Assembly: GCF_020447315.1 (NCBI RefSeq)
Contig: NZ_JAJADQ010000002.1
Location: forward strand, 496,001-560,000
From: Hymenobacter nitidus
GTDB lineage: Bacteria; Bacteroidota; Bacteroidia; Cytophagales; Hymenobacteraceae
Reading direction: 5' to 3'
DNA: 64,000 bases
Part shown: piece by piece, positions 34,552 through 43,923 of the stretch
How the letters are laid out: every line of letters starts with the position of its first letter
How positions within the stretch are numbered: position 1 is the first letter of the stretch
Made by a program: the position numbers and the translations under genes
Notes under the pieces: generated by a model
The model's input: only the letters and a program-made list of their open reading frames with translations
Told to the model about the DNA's origin: nothing
Databases searched by the model: none

Positions 34552-36246
34552 CTAGTACGGCTTGGCGTCGTGGGCCGTAGCTTCGGCCTGGGCCACGGCT
34601 TCCGAGCCGCGGGCTTCGTTGTACTGGTTGCCGCCCTCGGCCGTTTTGCCGTTGCGGGCCTGCTCCAGCCCCTGGGCCAGGCGCTGGCCCCAATCCGGGT
34701 CGCAGCTGGTGCAGAGCTCCACCATTTTGTCGCTCACGCGGCGGTCGGCATCGGCCAGGGCACCCACCATGTTGTTGATCAAATCGTCCCGTTCCCAGTC
34801 CTCGTGCAGGCGGTACCGCTCCCCGGCCTGCTTGAAGTTGTTCTGCCGGTCGATGGTCTGACGCATCAGGCGGCCCTTGTACTCGGGCATGTGGTCGGGG
34901 GCGCTGCGGGGCGCTTCTTTCAGACCATTGAGCGAGCTGGGCTCGTAGTTGATGTGCAGGTTCTGGTTCGGGGCCGAATCGACGTGGTAGGCCATCTGCC
35001 CGTCGCGCTGGTTCGTAGCCACGTGCTTCTTGGGCGCGTTAATCGGTAGCTGCAAGTAGTTGGTACCCACGCGGTAGCGCTGGGTATCGGAGTACGAGAA
35101 GGTACGCCCCTGCAGCATCTTGTCGTCCGAGAAGTCGAGGCCGTCGACCAGCACGCCGGTACCGAAGGCCGACTGCTCCACCTCGGCGAAGTAGTTTTCG
35201 GGGTTGCGGTTCAGCGTCATCTTGCCCACGGGCAGGAAAGGAAACTGATCCTCGGGCCAGATCTTGGTATCGTCCAGTGGGTCGAAGTCCAGCTCGGGGT
35301 GCTCGTCGTCGCTCATAATCTGCACGCACAGCTCCCACTCGGGGAATTCGCCCTTGGCAATGTGCTCGAACAGATCCTGGGTGGCGTGGTTGAAGTTCTT
35401 GGCCTGAATGGCCTCGGCTTCCTGGGCCGTCAGGTTTTTGATGCCCTGCAGCGGCTCCCAGTGGTATTTCACCAGCACGGCCTCGCCCTGGGCATTCACC
35501 CACTTGTAGGTATTTACGCCCGAGCCCTGCATCTGGCGGTAGTTGGCCGGAATGCCCCAGGGCGAGAACAGGAAGGAAACCATGTGCATGGCCTCGGGGG
35601 TATTGCAGATAAAGTCAAAAATCCGCTCCCCGCTCTGGCGGTTGGTGACCGGGTCGGGCTTCTGGGAGTGAATCAGGTCCGGGAACTTCATGGCGTCGCG
35701 GATAAAGAACACCTTCAGGTTGTTGCCCACTAGGTCCCAGTTGCCGTCTTCGGTGTAGAACTTCACGGCGAAGCCGCGCGGGTCGCGCAGGGTTTCGGGC
35801 GAGTGGCCGCCGTGACCTACGGTGCTGAAACGCACGAAAACCGGCGTCTGCTTGCCTTTTTCCTGGAACAACTTAGCGCGGGTATACTTGGCAATCGGCT
35901 CGCCGCCCACTGTGCCATAGGCTTCGAACACGCCGTGGGCCCCGGCGCCGCGGGCGTGCACCACCCGCTCCGGAATCCGCTCCCGGTCGAAGTGGCTGAT
36001 CTTTTCAATGAAGGCGTAGTTTTCCAGCGTGGCCGCGCCCCGGTTGCCCACGGTGCGGATGTTCTGGTTGTTGGTGAGCGGGTGACCCTGGCGGGTGGTC
36101 AGCGTCTGCGCGTTTTCGCCGTCGGCCGTGCGGCCGTCGTGCGAGGTGCCCGCGCCGGTTACGGCCGTGCCCGTGCCGTCGCCCGACACAGGGTGGCCAT
36201 TGGAGCCAGCCGTGCCATTCTGGTTCTTTTCTTCGTTCTGTGCCAT
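34552..36246 (-). CDS. Catalase (heme, small-subunit type)
   Basis: A 564-residue monofunctional heme catalase. The N-terminal 55 residues are Asn/Gly/Thr-rich and probably disordered. The core follows: [42 protein letters not shown] with the catalytic His, [51 protein letters not shown], and the proximal heme Tyr in [24 protein letters not shown]. It converts H2O2 to water and oxygen in the cytosol. Its length is that of small-subunit catalases, without the extra flavodoxin-like domain of KatE/HPII. A strong terminator follows. Confidence 0.96.
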   Translation of the reverse strand: MAQNEEKNQNGTAGSNGHPVSGDGTGTAVTGAGTSHDGRTADGENAQTLTTRQGHPLTNNQNIRTVGNRGAATLENYAFIEKISHFDRERIPERVVHARGAGAHGVFEAYGTVGGEPIAKYTRAKLFQEKGKQTPVFVRFSTVGHGGHSPETLRDPRGFAVKFYTEDGNWDLVGNNLKVFFIRDAMKFPDLIHSQKPDPVTNRQSGERIFDFICNTPEAMHMVSFLFSPWGIPANYRQMQGSGVNTYKWVNAQGEAVLVKYHWEPLQGIKNLTAQEAEAIQAKNFNHATQDLFEHIAKGEFPEWELCVQIMSDDEHPELDFDPLDDTKIWPEDQFPFLPVGKMTLNRNPENYFAEVEQSAFGTGVLVDGLDFSDDKMLQGRTFSYSDTQRYRVGTNYLQLPINAPKKHVATNQRDGQMAYHVDSAPNQNLHINYEPSSLNGLKEAPRSAPDHMPEYKGRLMRQTIDRQNNFKQAGERYRLHEDWERDDLINNMVGALADADRRVSDKMVELCTSCDPDWGQRLAQGLEQARNGKTAEGGNQYNEARGSEAVAQAEATAHDAKPY

Positions 36247-36500
36247 TGGTATTTTGGGATGGATTGGAAGTAGTAAAATACCAAAAAAGAGCGAGAAAGT
36301 TGTATGCTGACTCTCGCTCCGGCTCCTTCCAAGGGCAGCAGGCCGGCAGCCAACCAGCGGCCCGGAGGTCTTGGCCCAGGCAATACAGCCGGTGCCGGCG
36401 GGCGCTAAGTCGTTTGAACTGAAGCAGGTCGGAAGCCAGCCGGGCTAACCAGCTCAACCGTAGGTTCCTGGCAGGCCAGCTGGATAGCGGCGCCCAAATC

Positions 36501-37655
36501 TTACACCTTGGCCCGACTGGCTACCAGGGCTATGCACAGGCCCATGACGGCAATAATGGCGAAGGAAATCCGCAGGCTGAAGGCGCCGGCGACCAGCCCA
36601 ATCAGTGGCGGCCCGATGAGGAAGCCCAGAAATCCGACCGTTGACACGGCGGCCAGGGCCACGCCCGGCGACATCGTGGAGGCCCTGCCCGCGGCGCTGT
36701 ACACCAGCGGCACCACCGCCGACACGCCGAAGCCCACCAGCAAAAACCCCAGCACGGCCGTGGGCAGGGCCGGCAGCAGCACGGCCAGTAGCAGCCCGGA
36801 AGCCGTCAGCAGCCCCGAGCCCTGCAGCACGGCCCGCACCCCGAAGCGGTGGGCGAACCAGTCGGCCACGAAGCGCCCCCCGGCCATGGTGCTCATAAAA
36901 GCAGTGTAGCCCACGCCCACCCAGGCTTTTTCGGCCTGCACCACCTTGCGAAAGTAAATCCCGCTCCAGTCGAACATAGCCCCTTCGCAGATCATGGAGC
37001 AAAAGGCAATAAGGCCCAGCACCAGCAGTTCTTTGTCGGGCCGGGCGAAAATGGGCTGATTGGCCTCCCCGCCCCGGTCTGCGCGCAGCGTGAAGGGCCA
37101 GCAGACCACGACTCCGACCAGAATAACACCCCAGACCAGCGCGAAATGGCCCAGCGGGTCAATGCCCCGCGCCAGCATCACAGTACCCACAGCCGCCCCC
37201 GTGAAGCCCGCCAGGCTCCAGACTCCGTGAAAAGCGGCCATGATGGGGCGCTGATACAGGGCTTCTACTCCCACCGCCTGGGTATTGACGGAGATATTCA
37301 TCAGGTTGCTGGTCACGCCGTAGAGAAACAGGCAGCCCACGAGCTGGTACAGATTCTGGGCCCAGCCGATGCTGACGAGCGTGCTGCTGTAGAGAATAGC
37401 GCCTACCAAGGCCATTCTGCGGCTGCCCTGCGTGGCCACCAGCCATCCGGAAAGCGGCAAGGACAGCATCAGGCCCACGGGCAAGGCAAAGAGAACCCCA
37501 CCCAGCTCGGCCTCCGACAAGCCCATCTTCTGCTGAATACTCGGGATGCGGGAAGCCCAGGAGGCAAAGCACAGGCCCTGGAGGAAAAACAGGGCGCTGA
37601 CGGCCACGCGGTGCCGCGCGGGCGAAACGCGGGCGGGAGAAAGTATTGACAACAT
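36501..37655 (-). CDS. MFS transporter
   Basis: A 384-residue major facilitator with about 12 membrane helices. The start region FFLQGLCFASWASRIPSIQQKMGLSEAELGGVLFALPVG and the loop GWLVATQGSRRMAL are typical of the YbjJ-like/FucP-related subgroup of drug or sugar transporters. The second half repeats the pattern (FVADWFAHRFGVRAVLQGSG). The ATG at 37655 (MLSILSPARVS) is preferred over an in-frame start 63 bases upstream. It stands upstream of the catalase gene on the same strand with a 254-base gap. The substrate is not predictable. Confidence 0.88.
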   Translation of the reverse strand: MLSILSPARVSPARHRVAVSALFFLQGLCFASWASRIPSIQQKMGLSEAELGGVLFALPVGLMLSLPLSGWLVATQGSRRMALVGAILYSSTLVSIGWAQNLYQLVGCLFLYGVTSNLMNISVNTQAVGVEALYQRPIMAAFHGVWSLAGFTGAAVGTVMLARGIDPLGHFALVWGVILVGVVVCWPFTLRADRGGEANQPIFARPDKELLVLGLIAFCSMICEGAMFDWSGIYFRKVVQAEKAWVGVGYTAFMSTMAGGRFVADWFAHRFGVRAVLQGSGLLTASGLLLAVLLPALPTAVLGFLLVGFGVSAVVPLVYSAAGRASTMSPGVALAAVSTVGFLGFLIGPPLIGLVAGAFSLRISFAIIAVMGLCIALVASRAKV

Positions 37656-37950
37656 AAGATTCTGATTCAAAGCCGGTGTGTGCTTGCCACTGCAAGTATC
37701 GGAGCAGGCTACGAACAAGGCCCATAGCTCGGCATCTGGCGGCCCTTTCTGGCCTAGGGCAGCTGAGTTGTTGGAGCCAATTGCAGGCCCTGCAACCCAA
37801 CCATGGGCGGCCCGCTGGGCACCGGGGCGGGGCGGCCCACAACAACCGCGCTAAAAAGTTTCACCGGCGGGAACGAATTCATTCCCTTCGGGCTTTGGAG
37901 GGCCACTTCCCCCCGGACGTGACCAATGCGTACCTGAGTTAGCCGAGTAG

Positions 37951-38385
37951 ATGAAAAAATTGTTACTGTTCAAGAAGTCCAGGCCCCAGGAGCAGCTCCG
38001 CCAGCGAATTCAGAACGAGCTTGCCAAGCAGATGCAGCTGATAGGCACCTTATCGGAAAAGTGCCAATCCGTGACTAACTCCCAGCTGCTGGAATGCCTG
38101 CCATTGCTCCTGACCTTCAACCCACGGGATGTGCGCGGCTGGCAGGATACGGAGCACCATGGCGCCTCGCTCAGCCTCTCTTTCCGGGGAAATTACCAGC
38201 TGGTTCTTACCATTTTCTGCCCGCCCAACGACGCGCAGCCCTGGTACCCCGACGCAAAGATCTTCGTGTATAAAGGCTCCCAGCTGGCCACGTATCTGGC
38301 TTGCCACCACGGCCACCTCGCGGCAGCTCTGCACCGCAGCCTGCAGGTAATAAACCAGCCCCAGGGAATATTGACGGCGAAATAA
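37951..38385 (+). CDS. Hypothetical protein (144 aa)
   Basis: A 144-residue soluble protein of no family known to me. It has a basic start (MKKLLLFKKSRPQEQLRQR), a first helical part and a C-terminal part of likely beta strands (ASLSLSFRGNYQLVLTIF, KIFVYKGSQLATYLACHHGHL). It lies between the divergent MFS gene and the convergent EamA gene. Reading is supported by codon pattern and the clean ATG; function is open. Confidence 0.58.
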   Translation: MKKLLLFKKSRPQEQLRQRIQNELAKQMQLIGTLSEKCQSVTNSQLLECLPLLLTFNPRDVRGWQDTEHHGASLSLSFRGNYQLVLTIFCPPNDAQPWYPDAKIFVYKGSQLATYLACHHGHLAAALHRSLQVINQPQGILTAK

Positions 38386-38394
38386 CCCGGGCCG

Positions 38395-38823
38395 CTAGTG
38401 CCCGCGGGCCAGCAGGGCAATGCCCAGCACAATGCTAACCAGCCCCAGCGCCTGGGGCCACGACAGCGCCTCGCGCAGCACCACCAGGCCCAGCACGGCC
38501 GTCAGCAGCACCGAGCCGCCCACGATGACGGGCGTGCCGACGGAGGAGGAAACGCCGCGGCTGAAGACCACGAACGTCAGGATTTCGGCCAGGCCCACGC
38601 CCAGCCCGGCCAGCGCCGCCAGCCCCAGGCCCTTGGAGGTAATGGGCAGTGGCTGCCCTAGCAGCTTAAGGCGCAGCAGCCACACGGCCCCCAGCCCCGC
38701 CGCCACGATTTGGAGCACGACGGCCCCTACGGCTGCCGGAATATGGTCGGCGGCCAGCTTGATGAAGAAGTTATAGAGCGCCAGGCAGAAAGCCGTGAGC
38801 AGCGCCAGGGCCAGCCAGGGCAT
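38395..38823 (-). CDS. EamA-domain small transporter
   Basis: A 142-residue membrane protein with five helices and a single EamA unit: YNFFIKLAADHIPAAVGAVVLQI, TSKGLGLAALAGLGVGLAEILTFVVFSRG, SSSVGTPVIVGGSVLLTAVLGLVVLREALSWPQ and LGLVSIVLGIALLARGH. Half-length EamA/SMR-like proteins act as dimers. The VLREALSWPQALG motif is diagnostic. It starts 1 base after the stop of the DUF4259 gene (38825), so the two form a transcription unit. Confidence 0.9.
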   Translation of the reverse strand: MPWLALALLTAFCLALYNFFIKLAADHIPAAVGAVVLQIVAAGLGAVWLLRLKLLGQPLPITSKGLGLAALAGLGVGLAEILTFVVFSRGVSSSVGTPVIVGGSVLLTAVLGLVVLREALSWPQALGLVSIVLGIALLARGH

Positions 38824-38824
38824 A

Positions 38825-39220
38825 TTATTTCAGGCGTTCGAGCAGGCCGTGCTGCAGCTGCTGCCAGTTGGCGTAGTCGTCCTTGCTGGCCCACTGCTCC
38901 TGCAGCTCCGACTTTTTCAGGATGGCTTCCACGGCGCCGATGGCCAGCTCGCGCAGGTCCTCACTTTCCGAGGCATCCAGCTTCACAATCACCGGAATCA
39001 GGTCGACGGGAAACTCCTTGGCGGGCTTGCCCAGAATGGCCGCCACGATTTCGGCCGCGGCCAGGGCCTCACTGGCCTCTTCCGTCTCCAAAGCGCCTTC
39101 TTCCTCGGCGGCCGTCGCCAGCGCCTCGTAGAGCACGGCTTCAGAATGGTTGTCACGGAAATCCTCGGCGAAGTCGGCCGCCGCGTCGTTGTCGAAGTTG
39201 TAGTAGCCCCAAGTACCCAT
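38825..39220 (-). CDS. DUF4259 domain protein
   Basis: A 131-residue acidic soluble protein. The start MGTWGYYNFDNDAAADFAEDF matches the DUF4259 signature (MGxWGxxxFxNDxAxDxxxxF), followed by helical Ala/Glu-rich segments. Members are small cytosolic proteins of unknown function, sometimes near toxin-immunity genes, but no toxin is seen here. The EamA gene follows immediately on the same strand. Confidence 0.85.
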   Translation of the reverse strand: MGTWGYYNFDNDAAADFAEDFRDNHSEAVLYEALATAAEEEGALETEEASEALAAAEIVAAILGKPAKEFPVDLIPVIVKLDASESEDLRELAIGAVEAILKKSELQEQWASKDDYANWQQLQHGLLERLK

Positions 39221-39258
39221 AGTAGTTTCAGTTTTTAGGAGTAGCTAACGTAAAGTCG

Positions 39259-39711
39259 CTACGAATTGGTTGGCTGTGACAATCTTGTATCCGGGCCTAA
39301 TGCATATTCAACCGCGCGCCAGCGGCCCTGTTTGGCGGCAATCCAGCGGTAGTCATTTCTATCCTCAGAATCTGAGCTCCAGTCCAGATCTTCGGCCCAG
39401 TACAGAGTTTCATCTTGCCAGTAGCAAACTGCTTCGAATAGCATGCTGGCGGTAATATCCGAGTTCTTCTCATCTTGTACCCAATTGAAGTCCACAACAT
39501 CTTCAAACAGGATTTCAATGGTAGAAGCGTCCGAAAACTGGTTTTGAAACAGCATTCGGACGAATGTGCGGTTATCAAAATTCATGCTCCGCTGCTCGTC
39601 TACAAACTTCCGGGTTTGCAGCGCCATTTCCTTCAAACAGCTGTCATGAAACCGCCGGTACACCAGCATTAGGTGGTCAACATCAGCTTGACTGGCCAGT
39701 ACATTCCACAT
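39259..39711 (-). CDS. Hypothetical protein (150 aa)
   Basis: A 150-residue soluble, acidic and aromatic-rich protein without recognised domain. The pattern is MWNVLASQADVDHLMLVYRRFHDSCLKEM, a FDNRTFVRMLFQNQ block, EILFEDVVDFNWVQDEKNSD and a tail RWIAAKQGRWRAVEYALG. It recalls small immunity-like or DUF proteins in tone only. It begins 6 bases after the gpsA stop on the same strand, so co-transcription with gpsA is likely. Confidence 0.6.
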   Translation of the reverse strand: MWNVLASQADVDHLMLVYRRFHDSCLKEMALQTRKFVDEQRSMNFDNRTFVRMLFQNQFSDASTIEILFEDVVDFNWVQDEKNSDITASMLFEAVCYWQDETLYWAEDLDWSSDSEDRNDYRWIAAKQGRWRAVEYALGPDTRLSQPTNS

Positions 39712-39717
39712 AAACCG

Positions 39718-40707
39718 CTACCGGAACTTCTCCTTGAGAATCTCCAGCTCCACGGCCGGCGAAATCTTCTCGTAGAGCACATGATACGCCGCCGCGGTAA
39801 TGGGCATGTGCACGCCCAGCTTCTTGTTGAGCTCATGAATGCTCTTGACGGCGTAGTAGCCCTCGGCCACCATGTTCATCTCCATCTGCGCCGACTTCAC
39901 CGAGTAGCCCCGGCCTATCATGTTGCCGAAGGTGCGGTTGCGCGAAAACTGCGAGTAGGCCGTCACCAGCAAATCACCCAGGTAGGCCGAGGCCGACAAG
40001 TCGCGGGGCTGCGGGTTCATGGCGTGCACGAAGCGGCGCATCTCCTGCACCGCATTGCTGACCAGCACCGCCTGGAAATTGTCGCCGTAGCCCAAGCCGT
40101 GGGCAATGCCGCAGGTCAGGGCAATGATGTTTTTCATGACGGCGAAGTACTCGATGCCGTCGAGGTCTTCCATCGGGTAGGCCTTCACGAAGCGGTTGCG
40201 CAAGAGCAGGCTGAAGTTTTCGGCCAGCTCCAGGCTGGGCGAGCCGATGGTCAGGTAGCTCTGCTTTTCCAGGGCCACTTCCTCGGCGTGGCAGGGCCCG
40301 GCCACGACGCCAATCCGCTCGTGGGGCAGCCGAAACCGCTCGGCCACGTAGTCGGTTACCAGCACGTTTTTGCTCGGCACCATGCCCTTGATGGCCGAAA
40401 TGACGCGCTTGTTTTTGAGCATGTCGCGGTCCAGCTTCTCCAGGGTGCTCTGCACGAAGGCGGCCGGCACGGCCAGCACCAGCCAGTCGGCTTCTTCTAC
40501 CGTCTCCTTCAGGTCGGTGGAGGGAAATACGCGGTTCAGGTCGAAGGCTACGGAGGACAGGTAGCGCGGATTGTGGCGGGTGCGCAGCAGGTGGTGCACG
40601 TCGTCCTTGCTGCGCATCCACCAGCCCACGCGGGCACCGTTTTCCGACAGAATCTTGGTAAGCGCGGTGGCCCAGGAGCCGCCGCCAATCATGGCTATTT
40701 TGTCCAC
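39718..40707 (-). CDS. gpsA: NAD(P)-dependent glycerol-3-phosphate dehydrogenase
   Basis: A 329-residue enzyme that reduces dihydroxyacetone phosphate to sn-glycerol 3-phosphate for phospholipid synthesis. The Rossmann motif IGGGSWATALTKIL is at residues 7-20, with MRS binding loop and DLKETVEEADWLVLAVPA. The catalytic Lys region is VMKNIIALTCGIAHGLGYGDN, and the family motifs AYLGDLLVTAYSQFSRNRTFG and VKSIHELNKKLGVHMPITAAAYHVLYE are present. Its length and order are those of GpsA. It lies downstream of no apparent operon partner; a small hypothetical gene follows. Confidence 0.96.
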   Translation of the reverse strand: MDKIAMIGGGSWATALTKILSENGARVGWWMRSKDDVHHLLRTRHNPRYLSSVAFDLNRVFPSTDLKETVEEADWLVLAVPAAFVQSTLEKLDRDMLKNKRVISAIKGMVPSKNVLVTDYVAERFRLPHERIGVVAGPCHAEEVALEKQSYLTIGSPSLELAENFSLLLRNRFVKAYPMEDLDGIEYFAVMKNIIALTCGIAHGLGYGDNFQAVLVSNAVQEMRRFVHAMNPQPRDLSASAYLGDLLVTAYSQFSRNRTFGNMIGRGYSVKSAQMEMNMVAEGYYAVKSIHELNKKLGVHMPITAAAYHVLYEKISPAVELEILKEKFR

Positions 40708-40859
40708 CGGGAAATGGGAATTTTAGGGTCAGGGAGCCGAGTTTAGGCAAAAAAAATGAGAGGCCGGAAGCAAAACCTGCTCCCGGCCTCCCAACTAGCC
40801 GAAAATGCGCCTGTTAGCTTTTGGCCTGCGCCGGTCAGCTTCCGGCGCTGCTACCCGGC

Positions 40860-42245
40860 TTACTTGTCTTCTTCGGGCTCTTCCTTCAGGGCGGCCTTGT
40901 TGATGGTTTTGGCATCTTTCACTACCACCTGATTGCCATCCTTCAGGGTTTTGGCCACGGCCCGGAACGGCCCGCTTACTACTTCGTCGCCGGCCTGCAG
41001 GCCGCTGCGGATTTCGATGTTGGCGAAGTCGCTGATGCCGGTTTTCACGGGCGTCATCACCGCTTTGCCGTTGCGCACCACAAACACCACTTCCTGAATG
41101 TCGGTTTTGGGCGCGGCCTTGGTGCTCACCGGCACGGCGGCCCCTTTCTCCTCGGGCTTACCCGCAGTGGCGGCGGCGCTGTCCGAGCGGGTTGTCACGG
41201 CGGCCAGCGGCACGCTCATCACGTTACTTTTCCGGTCGGTGATAATGTCGACCGAGGCCGTCATGCCGGGGCGGAACGGCACCACGGTGCGGCCCTGCAC
41301 CGAGCGCACCAGGTGGCGGTACGACTCGGGCAAGAGGCGGATGCGCACCTCGAATTCCGTCACGGCTTCGGCCGTCAGCGCGTCCTTGGCCGTGTTGGCA
41401 ATGCTGGTTACCAGGCCCCGGAATTTCTCATCCTTGCTGGCGTAGCTGTCGACTTCCACTTCCACTGAGTCGCCGAGGTGCACGTTGATGATGTCGTTTT
41501 CGTTCACGTTCACCCGCACTTCCATCGAGTTCAGGTTGGCAATGCGCATGATTTCGGTGCCCGACATCTGCGAGGTACCCACTACCCGCTCACCCTTCTC
41601 TACGTTCAGTTTGCTCACCGTGCCGCTCACGGGGGCGTAAATGGTGGTCTTGTTGAGGTTACGCCGGGCATCGTCGAGCGAGGCCTGGGCGCTGGCTACG
41701 TTGCTCTGGGCCGCCCGGATACTCTGGCGGGCCGAGTTGATTTCCTCCTGCGAGGCGTCATAGGCGGCTTTGCTGGCTTCGTAGTCGGCCTGCGAAATTA
41801 CCTTCTGCTTGTAGAGAGAGGCATTGCGGCGGTAGGTCAGCTCGGTTTGCTTGGCGGTGGCAATCAGCTGCTGCAGGCGGGCCTGGGTCTGGCCCACGTT
41901 GGCGCGCTGGGTGTTCACCGAGGCCGACTGCATGTTCACGTTGGCCTGGTAGTTATCCGGCCGGATGCGCAGCAAGAGCTGGCCTTTCTTCACCGAGTCG
42001 CCTTCGGCCACATACAGCTCAATGATTTCACCGGACACGTCGGGCGAGATTTTCACCTCCGTCTCGGGCTGAATCTTGCCCGAGGCGCTTACCTTTTCCA
42101 CGATGGTCTGGGGCGCGGCTTTGGCCGTCATTACTTCGGTGCCGGCGGGCTGGCCCACCCAGCCCTTCTTTTTGGCGAGCATAAAGCCGCCGAGCATCAG
42201 CACGACGACAGCCAGTAGAATGTACAGTAAGCGGTTATTTTTCAT
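40860..42245 (-). CDS. RND/ABC efflux periplasmic adaptor (HlyD/MacA family)
   Basis: A 461-residue membrane-fusion protein. One N-terminal helix (LLYILLAVVVLMLGGFML) anchors it, followed by a lipoyl-like half (EKVSASGKIQPETEVKISPDVSGEIIELYVAEGDSVKKGQLLLRI), a long coiled-coil hairpin (QTQARLQQLIATAKQTELTYR...YEASKAAYDASQEEINSARQS) and the second half (LNKTTIYAPVSGTVSKLNVEKGERVVGT). An Ala/Glu-rich tail ends it. MacA-type members pair with a MacB ABC pump. Here the TolC-like gene is just upstream on the same strand, but no MacB or RND pump gene follows (gpsA does), so the inner pump must be elsewhere. Confidence 0.93.
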   Translation of the reverse strand: MKNNRLLYILLAVVVLMLGGFMLAKKKGWVGQPAGTEVMTAKAAPQTIVEKVSASGKIQPETEVKISPDVSGEIIELYVAEGDSVKKGQLLLRIRPDNYQANVNMQSASVNTQRANVGQTQARLQQLIATAKQTELTYRRNASLYKQKVISQADYEASKAAYDASQEEINSARQSIRAAQSNVASAQASLDDARRNLNKTTIYAPVSGTVSKLNVEKGERVVGTSQMSGTEIMRIANLNSMEVRVNVNENDIINVHLGDSVEVEVDSYASKDEKFRGLVTSIANTAKDALTAEAVTEFEVRIRLLPESYRHLVRSVQGRTVVPFRPGMTASVDIITDRKSNVMSVPLAAVTTRSDSAAATAGKPEEKGAAVPVSTKAAPKTDIQEVVFVVRNGKAVMTPVKTGISDFANIEIRSGLQAGDEVVSGPFRAVAKTLKDGNQVVVKDAKTINKAALKEEPEEDK

Positions 42246-42293
42246 TGTCGATAAAAGGACGAAACGGCGGAAAGTTGGGGCAAAAAAAGGAAG

Positions 42294-42332
42294 AAGCCAG
42301 TAACTCGAAAATTTAATTCGAGCTACTGGCTT
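42294..42332. repeat. Inverted repeat between TolC-like and adaptor genes
   Basis: A 16-bp stem with one mismatch (42294-42309 with 42317-42332) and a 7-base loop lies in the 106-bp gap between the TolC-like stop and the adaptor start. It may attenuate read-through or protect the message. Confidence 0.55.
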
Positions 42333-42351
42333 CCACTAACATAAAACAGGC

Positions 42352-43887
42352 TTATAAGCTAAGACCACGGCCTTCGTAGAAATCCAGCACTTTGCGCCGG
42401 AAGATGAACTCGTACTTGGCCTGAATCATGCTCGATTCGGCTCCGTAGAGGTTGTTTTTGGCAATGTTGAAGTCCGTGCCGTTGAGCAGGCCGTTGTTGA
42501 AGCGGATTTCGGCGTTGCGGTAGGCTGTGCTCAGGGCTTCGGTCTGGCGCTTGGCCGCTGCGTAGCGCCGCTGGGCCGCTACGGCATCGGCGTAGGCCTG
42601 CTGAATGCTCTGGCGCAGCTCCAGGCGGGTTTGCTCGGCCCGCAGCTCACTCTGCTTGACTCCAATGATGGAGCGCTGCACGTTGGTGCGCACCTGCAGG
42701 CCGTTGAGAATCGGAATGGAAAGGTTGAAGCTGAGCTGCTTGCCCAGGTTGTTCTTTACCTGCGAGCTAAAGCCTTCGGGCAAGGTCTGGAAGCGCGGCT
42801 GCAGAATACCCGCAATCAGGCCCGGCACCGGCTGCGGCCCGGTGGGCGTCAGCTGATAGATGAAGCCGGAGGGCACAATGGTGGAGTCGCCGGTGAGCTT
42901 ACGCCCAATGCGGGCCGAAGAGTAGCCCGAGAAGATGCTGGCCCCGAAGGAAAGGCGGGGGTAATAGGCCCCGCGGGCCACTTCCACCGTGCGCATAGAG
43001 CTTTGCACGCGCAGGTCGGCCGCCTTGATTTCGGGCATCAAGCCCACGGCCGTCTGGTAGGTTCCGTCGGGGTTGGCCGTAAACGTCACCTCGTCGTCGG
43101 GGTCGGGCAAGGCCGGCACCTCGATGTCGAAGCCCGTGGGCGAGGGCAGATTCAGCAGCTGCGTGAGCTGAAGCTTGTAGAAGGCGACCTGGTTCTGGGC
43201 CGTAATGACGTTGAGTTCGTCGGAGGCCAGCTGGGCCTGGCTGTCGAGCAGGTTGCTTTCGGCCACGCTGCCGGCTTTGAGCAGCTTCTGGGTACGGCTC
43301 ACCTGCTGCTGGCTGCTGTTGACGCGGGCCTCGTTGGTCCGCACGATTTCCTGGGCCAGTACCAGCTGCAGAAACGAGGAGGCCACGTTCAGGGAAATGT
43401 CGTTGCGCGACTTCTCAATGTCGCTCAGCCCGGCCTGGTAGTCGAGCTGGTTGCGCTTAATCGTGTTGCGCACCTGAAAGCCGGAAAACAGGTTCAGGTT
43501 GGCCGCGGCCGAGAAGTTGTTGGCCCGGGTAGTCTGGTCCTGGAACTGGAAAGTCAGCGGGTCGACGTTGGTACCGTAGTTCCAGGTCTGGGAGGCCGAG
43601 GCGTTGGCCGTGGGCAGCAGGGCGGCCCGGCTCTGGCGCAGCACGGCGTCGGTATTCTCCACCGTGAGCTGCTGCTGGCGAATTGTCAGGTTGTTCTGCA
43701 GGGCCACGTCGATGGCGCGCTGCAGGCTGTAGGGGCCGCTGGGCGCGGCGGCGGGCACGGTGCCGGCCGGGGGCTGAGCGGGTGGCGTGGTCTGGGCTGC
43801 GGCGGGCAGCGTGGCCACGCTCAGCAGCAGGGCACCGGCGCCCGTGGCGGCCACCTGGCGCAAAAACTGGGTACGGGGTGTTTTCAT
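42352..43887 (-). CDS. TolC-family outer-membrane efflux protein
   Basis: A 511-residue outer-membrane channel protein. Signal peptide FLRQVAATGAGALLLSVATLPAAAQ, then Pro-rich linker, then the repeated TolC helices: YSLQRAIDVALQNNLTIRQQQLTVENTDAVLRQSRAALLPTANASASQTWNYG and RRYAAAKRQTEALSTAYRNAEIRFNNGLLNGTDFNIAKNNLYGAE. It would form a trimeric exit duct with the adaptor gene downstream. The ATG at 43887 (MKTPRTQF) is taken over one 27 bases upstream because it directly precedes the signal peptide. It follows sdaAB with a 36-base gap. Confidence 0.94.
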   Translation of the reverse strand: MKTPRTQFLRQVAATGAGALLLSVATLPAAAQTTPPAQPPAGTVPAAAPSGPYSLQRAIDVALQNNLTIRQQQLTVENTDAVLRQSRAALLPTANASASQTWNYGTNVDPLTFQFQDQTTRANNFSAAANLNLFSGFQVRNTIKRNQLDYQAGLSDIEKSRNDISLNVASSFLQLVLAQEIVRTNEARVNSSQQQVSRTQKLLKAGSVAESNLLDSQAQLASDELNVITAQNQVAFYKLQLTQLLNLPSPTGFDIEVPALPDPDDEVTFTANPDGTYQTAVGLMPEIKAADLRVQSSMRTVEVARGAYYPRLSFGASIFSGYSSARIGRKLTGDSTIVPSGFIYQLTPTGPQPVPGLIAGILQPRFQTLPEGFSSQVKNNLGKQLSFNLSIPILNGLQVRTNVQRSIIGVKQSELRAEQTRLELRQSIQQAYADAVAAQRRYAAAKRQTEALSTAYRNAEIRFNNGLLNGTDFNIAKNNLYGAESSMIQAKYEFIFRRKVLDFYEGRGLSL

Positions 43888-43923
43888 AGCGAAGAGAGCA
43901 GCAGAAGGCTTCAACCGGAAATA

